A DNA stretch of 64,000 bases. Origin: Edaphochlamys debaryana. Lineage: Eukaryota > Chlorophyta > Chlorophyceae > Chlamydomonadales. The translations under genes were made by a program, and so were the position numbers. Below are positions 58,566 to 64,000 of the stretch, in pieces (the stretch's first letter is position 1; every line of letters starts with the position of its first letter). The stretch spans positions 124,001-188,000 of the forward strand of contig JAEHOE010000035.1 of assembly GCA_016858145.1 (NCBI GenBank), in the 5' to 3' direction. The notes below the pieces were generated by a model. It saw only the letters and a program-made list of their open reading frames with translations. It was not told the origin of the DNA and searched no databases.

Positions 58566-58893
58566 CGTGCGAGGTGATCACCGGTGTCACAACATGGCTT
58601 AACAAGGCTTCCAGAGGCTCTGAGCAGGGTTCAGCTCCTCGATGAAGCGCTGGGCCCAGGGCGTAGCTGTGGCGAGCCGCGCATGACAGGCATGACAGCC
58701 TGGCAGCTGGCGATCTGGCGGGAGCCCTCCTGGAAGTCCTCTCCCCTCCCCACCGCGCCCCAAGAGCAGAGCCCCGCTCCCCAACGCCACTCCCGCGCCC
58801 ACCCTCCCAGCATGGGACATCGATGCTGAGCCCCAGCCGCCACGGTCCGCGCCGCCCGCGGGGCCGCTCCCTGGGCCAGCCTTTGGCGCGGGC
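58566..58893. promoter_or_regulatory. Divergent promoter region, GPC acyltransferase and SPO11
   Basis: About 330 bases separate the start codons. A pyrimidine tract followed by CAG at 58,800-58,811 could be an intron acceptor, in which case the SPO11 first exon would lie upstream in this region and the frame WDIDAEPQPP would precede the chosen Met. Confidence 0.45.
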
Positions 58894-61800
58894 ATGGATG
58901 CGGCCAGCGTGCTGTCGCGCATCGAGTCCGTGGCCGAGGGGATGCTGACCGACCTCGCAGAAGGCCGCGTGCCGGTGCTACAGCTCGCACGCGCCGCGCG
59001 GCGCAGCGCCGAGGACAGCAGCCGGCGACCGGTCGTGAACGATAATGGCGAGGAGGACATTGCCGAGGCCTCCTACTCGCTGCTGGGCAACCAGGCCAAG
59101 AGCGCGCTGGCCTACGCACGAGGTGCGACATAGGGCTAAGCGCAACATTCTCCAGGGACACGATTATGCGGACCGAGGGCTGCCGGTGCCGTGCCCCGCG
59201 GCTTCCCCTCGTTCTGCAGACTCGGTCAAACCCTCCGCCCCCCCGCTCCCCCTCCCGCGCTTCCCGTCTTAGTCATGGTGGTGCTCAACACTGTGCACGG
59301 CCTGCTGCGCCAGGGCCGGCAGGCCACGCAGCGAGACCTGTACTACACGGTACGGCCGCACGGCACCCACGAGTCAAAGCCTTGAGAGCTGCCTCCCCAG
59401 GCTCCCTTTCCCCTCGCTTCCTCCCCTGCGCACATACACAGAGAGACCTCACCCGACCACGCACGACTCACCCACTCTTCCCCTTCCCGCCCGCCTCCCT
59501 GCCCCCTACCCTCACCAACCTCCACAGCTTCTCAAGCCCCCCCTCTTCCGCACCGTCAACGACGTCAACGGCGCCATAGCGGGGGCGGCGGCGGCGCTGC
59601 GGCTGCCGCGCTGGGCCCTGGGGGTGACGTGCGCGGGGCGCGGCGCGGTGGCGGGGCGGCTGCGGCTGCGCGAGGGCCCGGCGGCGCCCTGGGTGGACTG
59701 CAGCACGGCAGGTGGGGGCCGCGGGGGTCGGGCAAGAGCTGGGCGCAGGCTGGGACTGGGGTGAGGCTTGCCCCGCCCTCCGTGCGCTGTCGACGCACTT
59801 GGCACCACCGCCGCCCCCTTGCCCGCTCTCACCGGCCTGGGCGCTGCCACTCCCCACGGCCACAGGCCCCTCGGGCCGGGCCCTCCCCGGCGACCTCAGC
59901 TCCATCGCCCGCTACGGACTGCAGCTCACGCCGGGCCCACCCGGGCCCACCTTCGCCGCCCTGGCAGCCGCCGCCGTCGCCGCCGCCTGTTGTACACGCC
60001 GGAACGCCGGCGCAGCCCGTGACCCGGAGGGAGGGGGGGAGGAGGGAGCGTGGGGGGACGAGACTGAGCCTGGGGATGACGAGGACGAGGAGGGGGGCGC
60101 ACATGGGGGCTCGGGGCCGGGGCCGGGGACAGCAGGCGGCGGCGGCGGCGGCTGGCGGCTGCCCCCCGGGTCTGTGGTTCTGCTGGTGGTCGAGAAGGAC
60201 GCCGTGTTCCAGCGCCTGGCGGAGGAGCGAGTGTGGGAGCAGCGTGGGTGGGGACAGGGGGGAGGGAGGGGAGCGGGGGGGGGGAAGGGGGATGGGAGGA
60301 GGGGCAGTGCGAGAGGGTGGCGGCCCGGGGGTTCCCGCGCTCCTGGTCTCATGCCTCCCTGTTGCTGGTTTGAGCCCCCACCTGACCCGCTGGTCCCCTG
60401 CCCCCCTGTCGCGTGCAGTTCCCTGCATCCTCGTCACCGCCCGCGGCCTGCCCGACCTGGCCACACGCGCGTTCGTGGCCCGACTGGCGGCCGCCTTCCC
60501 GCCGCCGCGCCTCATCGTGAGGGGGGCCCGGGGCGGCGTGACGGGGGGGGCCTGAGGCGTGTCCGCGTGGGGGGAAGGGAGGTAGTGGGTCCTGGTGGGC
60601 GCGTGGAGAGTTGGGACGGCGGAGTTGTGGGTCGGGTGTCTGGGGGCCTGGAGGGCCCAGCGGATGTACGGGCACATGCTGGATGTACGGCACTAGGGGA
60701 GTGGTGGGCCAGACTTTTTACTATAGCCGTAAGGCCTACCGTGCGGGGCCGCTGACGCTCCCCCCACCCCACGCCACCCGCTCTCCCATCCGCTTCTGGC
60801 CCCCCCGCCCCACCCCCACGGCTCCCGTCAGCCCCTGGGACTGGTGGACTTCAACCCGGCCGGTGTGGTCATCCTCTCCACGTACAAGTACGGCAGCGAC
60901 CGCCTGGGGCCGGAGGGCCGAGCGTGAGTGCGGCGGGGGGTCAGGGCACTCAGGGGCGCGGGCCTCAGGGGCGCGGGCCTGTGCGATCCCTCTGCAGCCG
61001 CCCGTCTCCAGAAGTTCTTTGCGTTGCACGTGCGTCGTGTCATTGCCCCTGTGGCCCGATGCTCCGTCGCCCCAGCCACACCCTGCCCGGGCTTCGCTGG
61101 CTGGGCCTGCGCAGCTGCCAGCTGGGGGAGGTGGAGGACGAGCACCTGCAGGTGTGTGGGCGGGCGGACGCGTGTGGACGCGTGTGGGCGGTTGGGCGGT
61201 TGGGCGACTTCCGTTTGGGGTCAGCCTGTGACCAGGGGTCAGGCTATGACCAGAAGGGGACAACCCGACGCCATGAGCGTGCGCCCCCCTTGTCTTATGG
61301 CCTACCTACGTCCCCCCCTAACCCCTGCCCCCTGATCCTCGGACGCCCTGACGCCCTGACCCTCTGCACCCCCGCCTGCCTCTGCCCCCAGCGCCTGACC
61401 CCCCGGGACCAGGCGCTCATCCGTTCCCTGCGGTCCCGCCTGGGGGTGGCGGAGCCGGGGTGGGTGGCGGAGCTGGATGCGATGGAGGCGGCGGGGTTCA
61501 AGGTGCGCTTAGGGGGGAGGGGGCGTATGGCTTGCGCTTACCACGCGCGTTTGTAGTTCAGGCACAAGGCTGTGGGATTGAGCAGGTCGAGCACTGCCCG
61601 TGACGTTGGTTGGAGAGCGGACGGGAGGGGTCAGAAGTCAGAGCAGTTGCAGAACCGCGGGTGGGCCCCCTTTTGTATGAGCTTTGAGAGGTGTGAGGAG
61701 GGCCTGCCGCGTTCTTGCCTTGGCCAGGCCTGGCTGGTCAGTGGGCATATGGTGTGTGCCCTTCGCCGCGACCGCAGGGAGACATAGAGGCCATATACCA

Positions 61801-61930
61801 TGCCGGTGGCGGGGCCGGGGACGCCGGTGGAGCGGCCGTAGAGCCCGGAAGCCGCTCGTACGGAGATGGCGGGTACGGCGCCGTGCTGGACCTTGTGCTG
61901 AGGGCGGTGGCGGATGGGGATGTGGTGTGA
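58894..61930 (+). CDS. SPO11-2: SPO11-2-like meiotic topoisomerase VI A-type protein
   Basis: Nine exons (58,894-59,122; 59,273-59,349; 59,528-59,711; 59,866-60,243; 60,419-60,516; 60,832-60,923; 61,076-61,151; 61,392-61,502; 61,778-61,930) splice in phase to 465 residues. SPO11 makes the double-strand breaks that start meiotic recombination through a tyrosine-DNA link. Motifs in order: VMVVLNTVHGLLRQG, ATQRDLYYT with the candidate catalytic Tyr, FRTVNDVNGAIA, VVLLVVEKDAVFQRL (Toprim Glu), PCILVTARGLPDLATRAF, LVDFNPAGVVILSTYKYGS and LRWLGLRS, and a C-terminal GDIEAIYHAG. The DFNPAG variant, in place of the usual DxDPxG, and the WLGLR segment match what I recall of plant SPO11-2 rather than SPO11-1. 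An acidic/Gly-rich insertion of about 90 residues (59,990-60,160) is unusual. The frame remains open upstream of the chosen Met as far as a possible acceptor at 58,811, so an additional 5' exon is possible. Confidence 0.85.
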
Positions 61931-62403
61931 CGGACGGCACCATCGAGGCATCCGGGGGCCTGCGGGTGGAACAGCGTAAGTTGGAGGTGCATGGGAGAAC
62001 CGCTGCCGAGTACCGCGCGCGTTGAGGGGTAGAAGACATCAACGAAGCTAAGCGTGTGTTGAGGGGGTGGAGCGGGAGGACACGGGCCGGGCAAGGGCTG
62101 GGCGGGACACCGGTGGGCACGGGCCCGCGGGCCAGGTCAGTTATGCGCGTCGCTCCTGCTCCGGAGAGTCGTGATGTGCAGCGCCGATCCCTCACACAAA
62201 GCAGGGACGCGGGCGGCTGGCTGCCACGGGTGGACCCTTGATGCAGCCACGGACCACGCCCGACGTGTTTTGTGCAGCTCGCTCCCCTCTCCCAGCATAC
62301 CCTCAGCAGGAGCGATCTGACGTGCATTGTCATACTTACATTGCCGCTAGACACGGGCGAGGCGGAATAGGCTCCGATTGGCTGCGCTCGACTGTAGGCG
62401 ACG
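61931..62403. other. Intergenic region between SPO11 and SR protein genes
   Basis: Contains the 3' flank of SPO11 and the promoter and leader of the SR gene. No TGTAA close to the SPO11 stop and no additional ORF with recognisable features were found. Confidence 0.5.
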
Positions 62404-63962
62404 ATGGCGCGTGTCTACATCGGGAACCTGCCCGGCGGGATTCGCGAGGAGGAGCTGGAGGCAGAGTTCGTGCGCTTCGGGCGGCTGCGCAATGTCTGGG
62501 TCGCCCGCAAACCGCCTGGTGGGTCGGGGCGAGCTGAGTACCGTGGCAAGGAAGCTATCCAGGCATCAGAGGGTCCTGCTACGGCCGCTTGGCTCGGGTC
62601 CGGCGTTTGGGGCCTCGATTGACCCTCTGCGACCTTCCTTTCCGCCCCCCTTGTACGCAGGCTTTGGTAAGACCCTTCGTGGCGCTTGGGCTGGCGTCTC
62701 GTGTTCCAGGATGGGACGTTCCAGAACTGCCCGTTGTGGGGGACCCGTCGATTATACGCAGCGCGCGATCCTTGCCGAAGTTTCTTTCTCAACACCCCCC
62801 GCGTTCCCTCACCCCAATCCTCCCTGCTGTTGGTGCGTCTTCGCCCCGTCATTGTGCCACCCCGCCGTTCGTCCCACCTCGCCCACCCTGTGCCATCCTC
62901 GACCTCACCCCCCTCACCGTCCTCGCCATGCCACGCCGGCCTCCTCCTCTCACCACCCTGCTTCCCACCACGCCACTCGTCACTCATCGCATCTCCGTCG
63001 CACCCAGCGCCTCGGCCACTCGCCTCACCCCGCCCCGCCTTCCCGGCCACGGCCACCTCGCTCGCCACACCAACCTGATGGATGGCGCAGGTGGCGGGTG
63101 CGAAGTGAACTCACGGGGCTCGCGCTCTAGCCCGGCTAGGTGTCGCGACTCTGATTACTCCAGGCGCTGGTGGAGGCTCGGAGCGGAGGCGGCACTTCTC
63201 GTGGCGGCGACGGGCTTAGACCTCATGCTTCCCCTTCTGGAGCCAGATGCCAACTACGGCCCCGCCGCTTCTCTTTCCCACAGCTTTCATTGAGATGGAC
63301 GATCTCCGCGACGCCGAGGACGCTGTGAAGGCGCTGGACGGCAAGAGCGGCTGGGTAGGTGTGGCTGCCGGGCTCGGCTGGGAGGGTCTGGTGCGTGGCC
63401 CCTCTGCTAACCAATCCGCTAGAGCCTTGCTCGCTGACCCTGCTTTGGTCCTTTCAAGTATATTGCCTGATTGCGTATTACGCTCCCCCATGCAGCGTGT
63501 CGAGATCTCACGCAACCGCGGCCCGCCTCCCCGCGCGGGTGGCGGCGGCCGCGGCGGCGGCTTCGGCGGCCCCCCTGATCGCTTCGACGACCGTCGGGGC
63601 AGGTGAGGCGGCGGCGCGTAAGGGTGCTGTGGGCTGGGTATTCAAGAGCTGGGGTTATGACACCTTCTTGTTGAGCGGCAACAGGGCTTGAGGACCAGAG
63701 AGGATGATGCAAGGGGGGGCGAGCGTGGGGTGCAGTTGTGCAGGCCCCCAGCCTTCGTAGGTTACGGACTGACGCCATCGGTACCTTTATTGTGCATCGC
63801 AGCCCCCCGCCGCGCCGCCGCTCGCCCAGCCCCTACCGCCGCGGGAGCCCGCCGCGCCGCCGCAGCCCCAGCCCGCCCCCACGCCGGCGGAGCCCCAGCC
63901 CTCTGCGCCGCCGCAGCCCCAGCCCCATCCGCCGCCGCAGCCCCAGCCCGCTGCGCCGGTAA
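62404..63962 (+). CDS. SR-type splicing factor (RRM plus RS domain)
   Basis: Exons 62,404-62,518, 62,661-62,666, 63,284-63,354, 63,496-63,602 and 63,803-63,962 give one RRM followed by a Gly-rich linker and an RS tail. RNP2 is VYIGNLPG at residues 4-11; RNP1 is PGFAFIEM and is created only when the 6-base second exon is included. DDLRDAEDAVKALDGKSGW and RVEISRN complete the RRM. The linker is GGGGRGGGFGG and the tail consists of repeated RRRSPSP units. No CCHC zinc knuckle is present, so it is closest to SRSF3-like or knuckle-less RSZ-like proteins. SR proteins bind exonic enhancers and recruit U1 and U2AF. The terminal CGG-TAA also matches a splice donor (G-GTAAGC), so the gene might continue beyond the window. 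Confidence 0.88.
62661..62666 (+). other. 6-nt microexon (GCTTTG) of the SR gene
   Basis: GCTTTG lies between TTGTACGCAG and GTAAGA. Joined to CCTG before it and CTTTCATTGAG after it, it codes Pro-Gly-Phe-Ala-Phe-Ile-Glu, restoring RNP1. Direct joining of the flanking exons would keep frame but delete two of the core residues. Confidence 0.8.
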
Positions 63963-64000
63963 GCCTAAATTTCTGGTGCCTTGATGCGAGGCTAATTGTC

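Noticed and set aside
59629..60755. Long overlapping ORFs across the SPO11 locus
   Set aside because: They are GC-rich frame shadows that read through SPO11 introns; the spliced SPO11 frame explains all conserved motifs.

Overview
The window looks like nuclear DNA of a volvocine green alga close to Chlamydomonas reinhardtii. The base composition is very GC-rich. Genes are intron-dense with short GT-AG introns, simple-sequence and minisatellite repeats sit inside introns, TGTAA-type polyadenylation signals occur, and the neighbouring genes are ordinary eukaryotic ones (SEC13, SPO11, an SR splicing factor, GPC acyltransferase, a kinase-PP2C fusion). No bacterial, organellar or CRISPR features were seen. 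All gene models below are hand-spliced from conserved protein motifs and splice-site phase; no transcript data were available.

Region 1 (1-37,553) is a tandem array of four minus-strand paralogues, A to D from left to right, with start codons about 10 kb apart (6,729; 16,451; 27,040; 37,553). Each encodes a receptor-like protein kinase: signal peptide, ectodomain with a beta-helix-like beginning, one transmembrane segment, a juxtamembrane region, a TKL-type kinase domain spread over about 11 small exons, and a C-terminal tail. A is cut by the left window edge. A and B are nearly identical even in introns. C carries a one-base deletion in a kinase exon that creates a stop, plus two large repeat expansions, so it is probably a pseudogene in this assembly. 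D is the most diverged and has a 574-bp transposon with an 8-bp target duplication in an intron. A second 701-bp element lies between B and C.

Region 2 (37.6-46.2 kb) is sparse. It holds a coiled-coil ORF with a possible L1-ORF1-like end, about 3.2 kb with no recognisable gene, one unrecognised four-exon minus-strand gene (42,068-44,454), a tRNA-like element and dispersed repeats.

Region 3 (46.2-64 kb) is compact and conserved. SEC13 (minus) and a kinase-PP2C fusion (plus) are head-to-head with 247 bp between start codons. GPC acyltransferase (minus) and a SPO11-2-like meiotic transesterase (plus) form a second head-to-head pair about 330 bp apart. An SR-type splicing factor (plus) ends at the right edge and appears to use a 6-nt microexon. 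SEC13, the kinase-PP2C fusion, the acyltransferase, the SPO11 gene and the SR gene all splice into uninterrupted frames with consistent phases.
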